Virus record (IMG/VR): IMGVR_UViG_3300035698_011040 | Location: 1 to 34,976 of that record | Source of the DNA: a virus | Length of the DNA stretch: 34,976 bases | Direction: 5' to 3' (one strand) | In this document: one piece after another, positions 12,793 through 21,561 of the stretch | How the letters are laid out: every line of letters starts with the position of its first letter | How positions within the stretch are numbered: position 1 is the stretch's first letter | Made by a program: the position numbers and the translations under genes | Notes under the pieces: model-generated | Told to the model about the DNA's origin: nothing | The model's database searches: none | What the model saw: only the letters and a program-made list of their open reading frames with translations

Positions 12793-13743
12793 ATGGCAAT
12801 TACAACAACTACGGTTTTGCCGGCTGCTGTTCAGCAAAGTTTCTCAATGAAGCTTTTGTCTGTACCTACTCCCTATATGATTCATAGCATCCCTGCTATG
12901 ACGGACTTTATGCCTGCTAATGGCGGAACAACTCTACGACGTAGACGTTATAATGCTCTAAGCACAGCTACAGTTCCTTTAGGAAATACAGGTATTACAC
13001 CACCAGCACAGCAACTAACAGCGATAGACATCGATGCTAAAGTCGATTTCTACGGCACATATGTGTATCTTAACGAGCAAGTAACTCTACAGAATCAAGA
13101 TCCTGCGTTAAACTCTGCAGCTCAACGACTTGGAGTTTCTTTACGGCAAACTGAAGACGAATTGATTCGTAATATGCTTGCTTCTACGGCCGCTTTTGTG
13201 AATTCCGTAAATGGAACAAATGGCGACAACCCTACTGAATTAACACGTTCTGATGTCGATGAAGTTATTCGCACCCTTGCTGATAACGATGCGATGACTA
13301 TAGCCCAAAACATTGAAGGTGATGACAAATTTGGTACTGCACCTGTAAGAGACGCATTCTTTGCTCTTACAAGCACACGCCTGATCGGTGATCTTGAAGA
13401 TGTTACAGGCTTTATTTCTAAGTCACAATATCCTAATCAGAACGATACATTACGTCCTGAATGGGGTTCTGTTTCTAACCTTAGATTCTTGCTTTCCTCT
13501 ATCGGTTCGGTATCGACTGCCGCATCTATGAATAGTGCAGATGTTTATAATATTTTCTGCGTTGGCATGGAAGCTTTTACGATTATTGAGCAAGACCAAT
13601 ACAGCTCACAGTTTATTTACAGGCCACCTATCTATGATGGCCCTCTAGCTCTGAACGCTTCTGCTGGTTGGAAGATGGGGCAAGTACCAAGTCTTAGCAA
13701 TGATGCTTGGGTTATTAATCTTAGAACAACATTAAACGTATAA
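12793..13743 (+). CDS. Major capsid protein, N4-gp56 family
   Basis: 316 residues from ATG 12793, chosen because GGAG lies six bases upstream; a frame to 12781 lacks a ribosome site. TTLRRRRYNALSTATVPL, IDAKVDFYGTYVYLNEQV and the segment FGTAPVRDAFFALTSTRL match the N4-gp56 family pattern (HK97 fold). It forms the icosahedral shell. A CTCTGTG/CATGGAG hairpin (12766-12786) reaches into the ribosome site and may modulate synthesis. Confidence 0.9.
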   Translation: MAITTTTVLPAAVQQSFSMKLLSVPTPYMIHSIPAMTDFMPANGGTTLRRRRYNALSTATVPLGNTGITPPAQQLTAIDIDAKVDFYGTYVYLNEQVTLQNQDPALNSAAQRLGVSLRQTEDELIRNMLASTAAFVNSVNGTNGDNPTELTRSDVDEVIRTLADNDAMTIAQNIEGDDKFGTAPVRDAFFALTSTRLIGDLEDVTGFISKSQYPNQNDTLRPEWGSVSNLRFLLSSIGSVSTAASMNSADVYNIFCVGMEAFTIIEQDQYSSQFIYRPPIYDGPLALNASAGWKMGQVPSLSNDAWVINLRTTLNV

Positions 13744-13753
13744 GGAGGATATT

Positions 13754-14716
13754 ATGACTGCTGAAACAGAAATCATGGTCGGTAAGTACACCTCCGACGG
13801 GACGTATAAGATTTTACAGCTACCTGCTGAAGTACATCATTTCCAGATTCACAACTATACCCAGTATAGTTCTAGTGCCAGCCCCTCTGTTACCAAAAGA
13901 GCATTTTGGTTTCTTGGGATGCCATTAGACTACTACCTTGGTGTGCAAAACACCGATGGTTTAGCTACTGACGAATCTGTTCTTGGTACTACTGGTGGTT
14001 TCCGTTGGTTGGAGTCACAGCCGAACAACCTAGAAGCTGCTGGTAACGCTATAACAGCGATTACTGCTGCTAACCCTCCTGTTGTTAGTCAAGTTGCCCA
14101 TGGCAACGATGTCGGAGACACTGTTCTTCTTACAGCGACTACTGGTGCTCTTCAGATTGCAGGAATGGATTTCACAGTAACGGTTGATGATAGTGCTGAT
14201 ACATTTAGCATCGGTTATATCGGTGTTGCGGCTGCTTTGTTTGCTGCTCCTGCTACTGGCGGAGTATCAAGAAGGGTTTCAACTCCACCGATGTTTACTC
14301 CACGGCGTAGATTTGTTACAGAGATCACTTCTGCTGCTAGTGCGGTAGTAACGATGTCTGTAGTACACGGTTATCAAGTTGGTGAAAAGGTTCGCTTTAG
14401 CGTTCCTGCTGTCTTTGGTATGGTAGAAATGGATAAGTTAATTGGAGAGATCACAGCGATTTCTGTAGCTAACAACACCATTACTGTCGATATCGATTCA
14501 CAGACGTTCACTAATTTTGCTTTCCCTGCGTCTGCCGGAGTTCCATTCACGCATGCACAAGTTAGCCCTGTTGGAGACAATCCTTCTGTGCTTACAGGTG
14601 CTACTGACAACGAAGGATATCGAGCATTACGCATTGGTATTACCGTTGATGGTGCTGATGGAGACGAGATGAAATGGATTGCATTTCGAGCTGGATATCG
14701 CTTACTTGAAGCGTAA
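13754..14716 (+). CDS. Virion protein with two beta-sandwich-like modules
   Basis: 320 residues. Residues of about 100-160 and 190-270 each carry an H-G-x2-V-G-(D/E) turn followed by strands (VVSQVAHGNDVGD and MSVVHGYQVGEK), suggesting repeated small beta domains. The second module resembles the whole protein encoded at 15147-15461. Directly behind the capsid gene, with AGGAGG before the ATG, so a head decoration or minor head protein is likely. No known family name is claimed. Confidence 0.65.
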   Translation: MTAETEIMVGKYTSDGTYKILQLPAEVHHFQIHNYTQYSSSASPSVTKRAFWFLGMPLDYYLGVQNTDGLATDESVLGTTGGFRWLESQPNNLEAAGNAITAITAANPPVVSQVAHGNDVGDTVLLTATTGALQIAGMDFTVTVDDSADTFSIGYIGVAAALFAAPATGGVSRRVSTPPMFTPRRRFVTEITSAASAVVTMSVVHGYQVGEKVRFSVPAVFGMVEMDKLIGEITAISVANNTITVDIDSQTFTNFAFPASAGVPFTHAQVSPVGDNPSVLTGATDNEGYRALRIGITVDGADGDEMKWIAFRAGYRLLEA

Positions 14717-14722
14717 GACATA

Positions 14723-14802
14723 ACTGGTTTCAGTTCCTAAAACTGTATAAAACCAGTCGGCCAATGAGAGGTAAGGTCGAAGCGTATAGGACGCTCCTCT
14801 CA
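14723..14802 (+). promoter_or_regulatory. Pair of bulged hairpins before a capsid-region gene
   Basis: First hairpin: ACTGGTTT (14723-14730) pairs AAACCAGT (14750-14757), inner CAGTT (14731-14735) pairs AACTG (14741-14745), TATA bulged on the 3' side. Second: TGAGAGG (14765-14771) pairs CCTCTCA (14796-14802), inner AGCGT (14781-14785) pairs ACGCT (14791-14795), nine bases bulged on the 5' side. Neither has a T run. AAGGAG and the ATG at 14824 follow. Same right-bulge then left-bulge order as at 11820-11963. Confidence 0.6.
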
Positions 14803-14823
14803 ATTTTAACAAGGAGTTTTATT

Positions 14824-15147
14824 ATGGCTACTATAGTTCGTGGCAAATCAGAGAAATTAGAAGAGATGCGTAAAGAAGATTCAAAAATTGTCAAAGGGAA
14901 GTTTAGCTGTCATATGCCTAAAGGCGGTCAGGTAAAGTTTCCCTATCGTAAGTACAAGGGAGAACCCATCGCTAACTACACATTGAAAGATGGCGAATCA
15001 TATGATCTTCCTATTGGTGTGGTAAAACACCTCAATAATTGCGGTACAGAAGTCAGCGCTCACCTTCTCGACGCTAATGGAACGCCTATTGTTGGAGTTG
15101 GCAAAAAAGATTATCGCTTTTCATTCCAAAGTTTGGATTTTGTCTAA
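14824..15147 (+). CDS. Conserved phage capsid-region protein, 107 residues
   Basis: Start at 14824, with AAGGAG nearby; the longer frame from 14764 runs through a folded leader and is unlikely. GGQVKFPYRKYKGEPIANYTL, then LPIGVVKHLNNCG and a final RFSFQSLDFV, is a recurrent pattern of small phage proteins encoded between capsid and tail genes. Probably beta-rich and part of the virion or its assembly. The exact function is not known. Its stop overlaps the next start (TAATG). Confidence 0.7.
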   Translation: MATIVRGKSEKLEEMRKEDSKIVKGKFSCHMPKGGQVKFPYRKYKGEPIANYTLKDGESYDLPIGVVKHLNNCGTEVSAHLLDANGTPIVGVGKKDYRFSFQSLDFV

Positions 15148-15461
15148 TGAGTACAAAAGCAGATTTCACTCCTAAGAGACGTTTGTTGCAAAATGTCACG
15201 AATGCTGAGATATCTACCTTTACGACTACCGAAGACCATGAATATAATGTTAACGATATCGTTAGGATTGTTGTTCCATTATCGTATGGTATGTATATTG
15301 ATTTTGAGGTAACGAAAATATTAAGTGTGCCTACGTCGGCGACTTTTACTGCTGAACTTAATACGTTGCCATATTCTGCTTTTGTAGCTCCGGCAGCACC
15401 TTATACAGAGGCTCATGTAGTTCCTATAGCCGGCCAGCCAACCGATAACATAGCAGGTTAA
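15147..15461 (+). CDS. Paralogue of the second module of the 13754 protein
   Basis: 104 residues. FTPKRRLLQNVTNAEISTF, HEYNVNDIVRIVVPLSYGM and the AAPYTEAHVVPIAG end align by eye with FTPRRRFVTEITSAASAVV, HGYQVGEKVRFSVPAVFGM and FTHAQVSPVGD in the gene at 13754-14716. So one module is present both free and fused. Likely a beta-domain virion protein. Translationally coupled to the preceding gene. Confidence 0.65.
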   Translation: MSTKADFTPKRRLLQNVTNAEISTFTTTEDHEYNVNDIVRIVVPLSYGMYIDFEVTKILSVPTSATFTAELNTLPYSAFVAPAAPYTEAHVVPIAGQPTDNIAG

Positions 15462-15463
15462 TT

Positions 15464-16441
15464 ATGACAACATTGGCAACCATAAGAACAAAAGTTAGAC
15501 GGTTGACGGCCAGTCCTTCTGAAAATCAACTAACTAATGACGTTATTGATGAGAATATAAATATAGTTTATCTAAACGATATACCACAACATCTTAAGTT
15601 GTTTAGCCTTAAAGAGACGTATTCTTTTTATACAGACCCTAATATCGATACCTACACATTAAATACTAATCCAAGTATAGACCCTTCTGCTGCTGCTGTT
15701 AGTGCCACTGCATATTATAGTGTTGAACCGCCTGTATATGTTGCCGGATATCAATCTTATTATACTCAATCGAGAGAAGAGTTTTTCAGGATGTATCCTG
15801 CCGTTAATGCCGAAGATATACAAGCTGGTACAGCAATTGCAGGTGCATATACAATAACGATTACAAATACTCCTATATTAAGAAATAAGCTTACGGTTTC
15901 TGCTTCTGATGCAGCAGGCAATAGGCTAATTGCTTATGATGATGGTGCAGGTGGATTTACTGGTGATGTCACAGCAGGAGCTATTGATTATATAACAGGT
16001 GAGATAACACTTTTAACCTTTACAGCAGCTATTCCTGCTACTGAAATTATAACAGTGCAATCTGTTCCTTACGTTGCGAATAGACCTAATACGGTTCTAT
16101 TTCATAACAATATTTTCACGGTAAGACCTATACCTGATAAGACGTATCGTATAGACATCGATGCATATAAATATCCTACAGAATTTCTATCATCAGACGC
16201 AGCAGGTACTGCAGAACCACAATTTCTATGGCAGCTTTTAGCAATAGGAGCTTCTAAAAAGATCTTTGAAGACCGTGGTGATATGGAAGGTTCTCAGTCT
16301 ATAAGCGGAATATATCAAGAACAGCTTTTGTTATGTCAGCGTAGGACTATAGAGCAGAATAGACCTCTACGAACATCTACGATATACGCAGGTCAAGTTG
16401 ATGGTGTTGGAAATCTAAATTATAATAATTTTAGAGGTTGA
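15464..16441 (+). CDS. Head-tail connector/adaptor protein
   Basis: 325 residues. The N-terminal TLATIRTKVRRLTASPSENQLT and the helix that follows (INIVYLNDIPQHLKLF) are typical of phage head-tail adaptors that attach below the portal. The middle is an inserted beta domain (YTITITNTPILRNKLTVSASD), and the C-terminal third returns to the adaptor fold (YPTEFLSSDAAGTAEPQFLWQLL). Position right after the capsid group fits. Call rests on pattern and context. Confidence 0.65.
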   Translation: MTTLATIRTKVRRLTASPSENQLTNDVIDENINIVYLNDIPQHLKLFSLKETYSFYTDPNIDTYTLNTNPSIDPSAAAVSATAYYSVEPPVYVAGYQSYYTQSREEFFRMYPAVNAEDIQAGTAIAGAYTITITNTPILRNKLTVSASDAAGNRLIAYDDGAGGFTGDVTAGAIDYITGEITLLTFTAAIPATEIITVQSVPYVANRPNTVLFHNNIFTVRPIPDKTYRIDIDAYKYPTEFLSSDAAGTAEPQFLWQLLAIGASKKIFEDRGDMEGSQSISGIYQEQLLLCQRRTIEQNRPLRTSTIYAGQVDGVGNLNYNNFRG

Positions 16442-16442
16442 T

Positions 16443-17036
16443 ATGGCTTATTTAAATAACATACCTAATGCTACGGACATGCTTGCTGTAAGTCAGAGTC
16501 AGATTAAAGAGAACTTTGCACAGCTAGAGACTCAGTTTATAGTAGATCACGATTCACTATTAGTTGCAGGGGCTACAGGAAAGCATAGGAAGATAACGCT
16601 ACCGGAGTATGCCGTTGCTGCAGATCCTGTCAGTGCTGTAAATGAAGGAATAATTTATACTAAAAATAGTGGCACACAGCCAGAACTTTACTATAGAGAA
16701 GAGAGTGCTGGTGATATTATACAACTGACATCAAATGGCTATCCTTTTTCTTTTATAAAATCATTTGTTTTCATAAATGCTGCAGGCATTATTCAAGGAA
16801 CGGCATTTAATGTAGCTTCTGTAACCCGTGTTGGTGAAGGAACATATAATATTGTTTTTACAAATAATCTTGCTGATGCAAATTATGTCGTAACCACTGG
16901 ATATGAAGAAGCTGCTAATAGAAGTCGTGGTGTTTGTATAAGAAATAAAGTTCTAGGTGGCTTTACTGTACAAACTGTGCAAGGAAACGATTCTCCTTTA
17001 GATTTAGCATGTAATTTAGCTGTTTTAAAAATTTAA
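16443..17036 (+). CDS. Tail fibre-like virion protein, 197 residues
   Basis: The N-terminal YLNNIPNATDMLAVSQSQIKENFAQLE, then FIVDHDSLL, is the anchor segment of a class of phage fibre or receptor-binding proteins. The C-terminal half (IQGTAFNVASVTRVGEGTYNIVFTNNLADANYVVTTGY) is a compact beta domain like those found at fibre tips. Lies between connector and nozzle-like genes. Receptor binding or baseplate decoration is inferred. Confidence 0.6.
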   Translation: MAYLNNIPNATDMLAVSQSQIKENFAQLETQFIVDHDSLLVAGATGKHRKITLPEYAVAADPVSAVNEGIIYTKNSGTQPELYYREESAGDIIQLTSNGYPFSFIKSFVFINAAGIIQGTAFNVASVTRVGEGTYNIVFTNNLADANYVVTTGYEEAANRSRGVCIRNKVLGGFTVQTVQGNDSPLDLACNLAVLKI

Positions 17037-17047
17037 TTGGAGGTATA

Positions 17048-19261
17048 ATGCTATACCAACCTTTTTTTATAGAAGCATTTAAGACTGGTTTAGAAAAAGA
17101 TAAATCTGATTTTCAGCTTTTTCCTGACGCTTTTTCTGTTCTTCAAGATGCTTTTATATGGCGAGATAGAATAGCTCGTAAAAAAGGATATGAAAAGGTA
17201 GGTCGTCTTTTAAGAGTTCTTACTGCACAAGCTCTTGGCAACACAACTGGAACACCACATACAGGAAATATAAAAACCGTTTTAGGTTTAGAGGCAAATG
17301 CAGAGATACACCAAGGTTCTATATCAATCGTTGTAGCAGCTCCAAATACAGAGACTTTCACAGAGCCGGCAACACCAGATGGAGCGCTTGTTGGTAGTGG
17401 AGGCGGCACAGGTACGGTAAATTACTATACCGGAGCTTATACTTTAGTAAGCGGTACTGGATGGGGAGTTTTTCAGGCTATAACGGCAGCTTTTGATTAT
17501 GCTCCCGCCTTACCTTGCATGGGTATTTGGTTGCGTGAACTCACGGCTATTAATGCAGAGATGACAGTTGCCTTTGATACTTCTTACGTTTATTTCTGGG
17601 ACACCACATCTCAAAGATTCATTGAGTCCGGTGCAGGCACGACATGGTTAGGCGATGACAGTCAATTTTTTGGTGTAATGAACTATTATAGCACTACTGC
17701 TGGTGGTGATATAATGGTTACAACGAACTTCAATAAAGGGGTAACACCAGATCCTATAAGGTATTATTCTACTTTTGCCGGAACATGGAATGCACTTGCT
17801 CCTGCTGTTGATGGTGCCGGAAATGAGATACATCAAGCTCTTATTATCATCCCATATAAAGGCCGTTTAGTAGCTTTAAATACTTGGGAGGGTGCTAACC
17901 TTGCGGCTTCTACACAGAATGCTAGAAGGGCTAGGTGGTCGCAGAATGGAGATGCTTTACAGGCTTTAGCTTGGCGTAGTGATACTGCTGGGCGTGGTGG
18001 ATATATTGATGCTCCAACATCTGAACATATTATTTCCGCTTCTTTTATTAGAGATACTCTTATTGTAGGATTTGAAAAATCACTATGGAGATTACGTTAT
18101 ACTGGCAACGAAATTCTTCCTTTTGTCTGGGAACGTATAGATAATGAGTTCGGTGTGGAATCAACTTATTCAATAGTTCTTGCTGATAAGGCACAAATTT
18201 CTATAGGGCAGACTGGTATTGTCGCCTGTGATGCTATGAATGCTAAACGTATAGATAATAAAATACCTGATGAAGTCTTTAAGATTCATAACGAAAATAA
18301 TGGTATTCGTAGGGTTCACGGTGTTAGAGATTACGATAAAAAGTTGATGTATTGGACTATGCCTACAGCAGCAAAAAACAGAACATTCCCCGATAACTTA
18401 CTCGTATTCAATTATGATAACAGTTCATGGGCTATCTTTAAAGATAGTCTTACATGCTTTGGTGTCCTTCAAGAATTTGAGGATAAGGTATGGGAAGACT
18501 ACCCCGATACAAAATGGGAACTCGCTGAATTCTCTTGGATAGAATCTGAATTACAAGCGTTATATCCTGCTATTATCGCAGGAAATCAACATGGATATAT
18601 AGTTAAAATGCAACGCTTTAGCAGAAACGATCCCGCTTTTGCTATAACAGTTATAACAACGGGTACTCCTGTACAACTTACAATTCCTAATCACAATTTA
18701 TCTACTGGCGATTATATACAGGTATCTGGAATTTTAGGCACATCGAATACTCTCAATGATATTTCTTATAAGGCAAATTATATTGACGAAGATAACTTTT
18801 CGTTGAGTGATGAAAATGGTATTCCGATTACGCTTGCTGCAGGAAGCACATATCTTGGTGGTGGTGAGATAGCCATATTACATGATTATAGAGTGCGTAC
18901 AAAGAAGTTTAATTTCCTTGAAGGAGGAAAGGCGATAGGATTGGGATATATAGATTTTCTAGTCAATAAAACTTCTAATGGAGAGTTCAACATAGATATA
19001 TATGCTGATAATAATGATAGCACTCCAATGAATGTTGACGATACATTTTTTAATACTACAGTGTCAACGCAGCCATACGATTCCGATATCGTAGGACAAA
19101 ACAAACTTCTTCACAGATTTTATTCTTCTATGCATGTTCAATTTCTTCAATTTGAGCTTAACCTAACAGGAGCTCAAAAGATAAACGATGAGATACACGA
19201 TTCAGATATCGAAATATATTCCATGACACTATGGCTTGATAAAACAGGGAGGACGGTATGA
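17048..19261 (+). CDS. Tail nozzle-like structural protein (P22 gp10-type)
   Basis: 737 residues. The opening QPFFIEAFKTGLEKDK, then DAFSVLQDAFIWRDRIARKKGYEKVGRL, is the pattern of large podoviral tail proteins of the P22 gp10/T7 gp12 sort, which close the tail below the adaptor. The long middle is beta-rich and could form a propeller. Residues about 530-600 (HNLSTGDYIQVSG) hold another small beta module. GGAGG precedes the start; the end overlaps the next gene. Assigned by pattern, not by structure. Confidence 0.65.
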   Translation: MLYQPFFIEAFKTGLEKDKSDFQLFPDAFSVLQDAFIWRDRIARKKGYEKVGRLLRVLTAQALGNTTGTPHTGNIKTVLGLEANAEIHQGSISIVVAAPNTETFTEPATPDGALVGSGGGTGTVNYYTGAYTLVSGTGWGVFQAITAAFDYAPALPCMGIWLRELTAINAEMTVAFDTSYVYFWDTTSQRFIESGAGTTWLGDDSQFFGVMNYYSTTAGGDIMVTTNFNKGVTPDPIRYYSTFAGTWNALAPAVDGAGNEIHQALIIIPYKGRLVALNTWEGANLAASTQNARRARWSQNGDALQALAWRSDTAGRGGYIDAPTSEHIISASFIRDTLIVGFEKSLWRLRYTGNEILPFVWERIDNEFGVESTYSIVLADKAQISIGQTGIVACDAMNAKRIDNKIPDEVFKIHNENNGIRRVHGVRDYDKKLMYWTMPTAAKNRTFPDNLLVFNYDNSSWAIFKDSLTCFGVLQEFEDKVWEDYPDTKWELAEFSWIESELQALYPAIIAGNQHGYIVKMQRFSRNDPAFAITVITTGTPVQLTIPNHNLSTGDYIQVSGILGTSNTLNDISYKANYIDEDNFSLSDENGIPITLAAGSTYLGGGEIAILHDYRVRTKKFNFLEGGKAIGLGYIDFLVNKTSNGEFNIDIYADNNDSTPMNVDDTFFNTTVSTQPYDSDIVGQNKLLHRFYSSMHVQFLQFELNLTGAQKINDEIHDSDIEIYSMTLWLDKTGRTV

Positions 19262-19746
19262 CATTTCTTCCTACAAACTCACTTACATCCTATGTTCCTA
19301 GCGATATTATCCTTCCAGAAGATCCTGAAGAATTACGTCAAGAGCTTAACGATGTCCTTAAGAAAATTATAAACGCTTTAAACGATAAAGATATCGCACA
19401 TTATAATAGCATTGAATCTGTTAATGGACAAAAGTGGTTAGACACAACTGATCCTCAGGTATTTAAAAATGCATTTCGTAAGGTTATTGATTTTGGGGCC
19501 TTGCCTAATGCTGCTACAAAAACTGTTGCTCATGGTATAACGTGGAATCCCAATACCGTTTTCACTCGTATCTATGGCACTGCTACCAGACCTAGTACAG
19601 TTTCCATTCCGATTCCATATAGTAGTTCAGTATTGGCTCAAAACATTTTATTATCCGTTAGTACAGCTAATGTGACTATTACAACTGCTGCAAATTTCTC
19701 AGTATATTCGACTTGTTATGTAGTGTTGGAATATTTACAATATTAA
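19258..19746 (+). CDS. Tail/fibre-associated protein, 162 residues
   Basis: An N-terminal helix (PEELRQELNDVLKKIINALNDKDI), then SVNGQKWLDTTD and a beta C-terminal domain (FRKVIDFGALPNAATKTVAHGIT). The FGALPN...K-VAHGI segment is common in phage fibre and tail-tip proteins. Start overlaps the end of the nozzle-like gene (ATGA). Likely a small virion protein with a helical stalk and receptor- or sugar-binding head. Confidence 0.65.
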   Translation: MTFLPTNSLTSYVPSDIILPEDPEELRQELNDVLKKIINALNDKDIAHYNSIESVNGQKWLDTTDPQVFKNAFRKVIDFGALPNAATKTVAHGITWNPNTVFTRIYGTATRPSTVSIPIPYSSSVLAQNILLSVSTANVTITTAANFSVYSTCYVVLEYLQY

Positions 19747-19761
19747 AAAAAGGAGTATACG

Positions 19762-20307
19762 ATGCCGAAGTGGAACGAGATATTATACGGTAAAAAAGAA
19801 AAAATGCAGCAGATGCCGACGTTAACGGCTGACCAGCAGAAGTTTCAAGACACTATGTTGCGTGGTGCTACACCTGGTATGGAGTCTGGATTCGATTATC
19901 TTAATCAAATGTTGTCTGGCGATACTCAAGCTTTTGAAGCACCTATGATGCGACAGTTTCAAGAACAAACAGTTCCAGCATTAGCAGAAAGATTCGCAGG
20001 TTTAGACGCTCAAAATTCTAGTGCTTTTGGACAGTCACTTGGTCAAGCAGGAGCCGGTTTACAAGAAAATTTAGCTGCAATGCGTCAGGGTTTGATGATG
20101 CAAGCACTACAACAAATGCAAGGTATGGGACAAGCCGGAATGGGGCAATCTTTTGAACCTATTTTCAGACCAGCCTCGGAAGGACTACTTGGAAGTATTC
20201 TACCAGGTCTTGGTCAGGGCATGGGTCAAGCAGGTGGAGCTGCTGCCGGAAGTGCGATGTCTAGCGGAATGGAAGGTCTCTCTTCTCTTTTCGCATTACT
20301 TTTATAA
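19762..20307 (+). CDS. Ejection-type internal virion protein, 181 residues
   Basis: Starts MPKWNEILYGKKEKM. Rich in Gln, Met, Gly and Ala, with helical segments (NLAAMRQGLMMQALQQMQGM) and a glycine-zipper C-terminus (GQAGGAAAGSAMSSGMEGL) that could insert in membranes. Location behind the tail genes and this composition match podoviral ejection proteins that leave the capsid with the DNA. AAAGGAG lies upstream. Confidence 0.6.
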   Translation: MPKWNEILYGKKEKMQQMPTLTADQQKFQDTMLRGATPGMESGFDYLNQMLSGDTQAFEAPMMRQFQEQTVPALAERFAGLDAQNSSAFGQSLGQAGAGLQENLAAMRQGLMMQALQQMQGMGQAGMGQSFEPIFRPASEGLLGSILPGLGQGMGQAGGAAAGSAMSSGMEGLSSLFALLL

Positions 20308-20357
20308 AATAGCCTATCAATAGCATCGTAAGTATCAATAGTTTAAAGGAGTCGAAA

Positions 20358-21560
20358 ATGGTTCAAGTAATACCGCAATCTCCAGGATGGGGTGCTAAAT
20401 TGGGCGAAGGTCTTGGAAAAGGCATTGCAAGTGGAATGGATACTTTGGCGAAGGAATGGCAGACTGATAAAGAACGTAAGAAATTTAGCGAATATATGGA
20501 GAAACTGCCAAAAGACGCAAGTATTGAAGACAGATTGCTGTATATGTCGCAAGCTCCTGTTGACAATCAGTTAAAAACTAGCATGATGAGTAACATGGTT
20601 GCTCTTGATAAACAGGAAGGCCAGCAGAAGCAGAACGAAGAGTTGATGAATATGCTTATTAAAGGTCCAGGGGAATCACCTGATGAGACTATTGTAAAGA
20701 ATTCTGAACAAGAAGAAGTTTCAGAAGATACTTTATCAAAACCTAAACCTAAAGATGATTTGTCTAAAAAGCTTTGGACTAAAGATCAGATAACGTCTGC
20801 TACGCTTAAGAATCCAAATGTCGGCAAGATGATGCAAGAGCAGAATAAGGGAGTAGAAAAAGAAGATATAGAAAAAAGAAAAGAGAACTTTGCTGAAAAG
20901 AAATTGGTTTTACAAGACAATAAAAAATACAGGGAAAAAATAACTTCTTCAGCAGAAGCTTCTCGTCTACAGTTTAAATCAATAAAAAATCAACAATATC
21001 TGATAGATCAAGGGTTAGAAACTGGTCAATTGACATTCGATAATATGATGACTAAACTTGGACTCGGTGGTGCTGCGTCTCCTGAAGCTCAAGCATTTCA
21101 AGCTAATACACTAAACTACATGGAAGGTCAGAAGGATAAGTTTGGTGTTAGATTGTCAGATGCGGATTTATCACTTATCATGGATAAATTACCCAGTATC
21201 GCACGAAGTGTTGACGGAAACAAATTGATATTATCTCTTTTTGAATCAGAAGCTAGATATAACTCAGCAAAAAAAGATTCCTTGCAAGAAGCCATGAAAG
21301 GTGATGTTTCTTGGGATTTTGAAGAAAATGTTGATAAAATCTTAGAACAAAAACTTGCAGAAGATCCAACAATAGAAGGCGGATTTAAAGACATCGTTGA
21401 ATCTTTACATAGAAAAGCGGCTGGAACTTCTTTAGAAGCACCTAAATCAAAAACCTTTGAGTCAATGCCTTCTCCTGTTGGAAATGAAAATAAGATTCTC
21501 ACAGATGATAAAACTGGAAAGCGTTGGAAGAGTAACGGAAAAGCCTGGAAGGAGATTTAA
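20358..21560 (+). CDS. Ejection-type internal virion protein, 400 residues
   Basis: Starts MVQVIPQSPGWGAKLGEGLG, with a small Gly-rich helix (GKGIASGMDTLAKEW), then long charged helical segments of coiled-coil type and many Lys, Glu and Asp. There is a short insertion-like central part (TKLGLGGAASPEAQAF). Neighbour of the other two ejection-type genes. Role in DNA delivery inferred from order and composition. TTTAAAGGAG is the ribosome site. Confidence 0.55.
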   Translation: MVQVIPQSPGWGAKLGEGLGKGIASGMDTLAKEWQTDKERKKFSEYMEKLPKDASIEDRLLYMSQAPVDNQLKTSMMSNMVALDKQEGQQKQNEELMNMLIKGPGESPDETIVKNSEQEEVSEDTLSKPKPKDDLSKKLWTKDQITSATLKNPNVGKMMQEQNKGVEKEDIEKRKENFAEKKLVLQDNKKYREKITSSAEASRLQFKSIKNQQYLIDQGLETGQLTFDNMMTKLGLGGAASPEAQAFQANTLNYMEGQKDKFGVRLSDADLSLIMDKLPSIARSVDGNKLILSLFESEARYNSAKKDSLQEAMKGDVSWDFEENVDKILEQKLAEDPTIEGGFKDIVESLHRKAAGTSLEAPKSKTFESMPSPVGNENKILTDDKTGKRWKSNGKAWKEI

Positions 21561-21561
21561 T

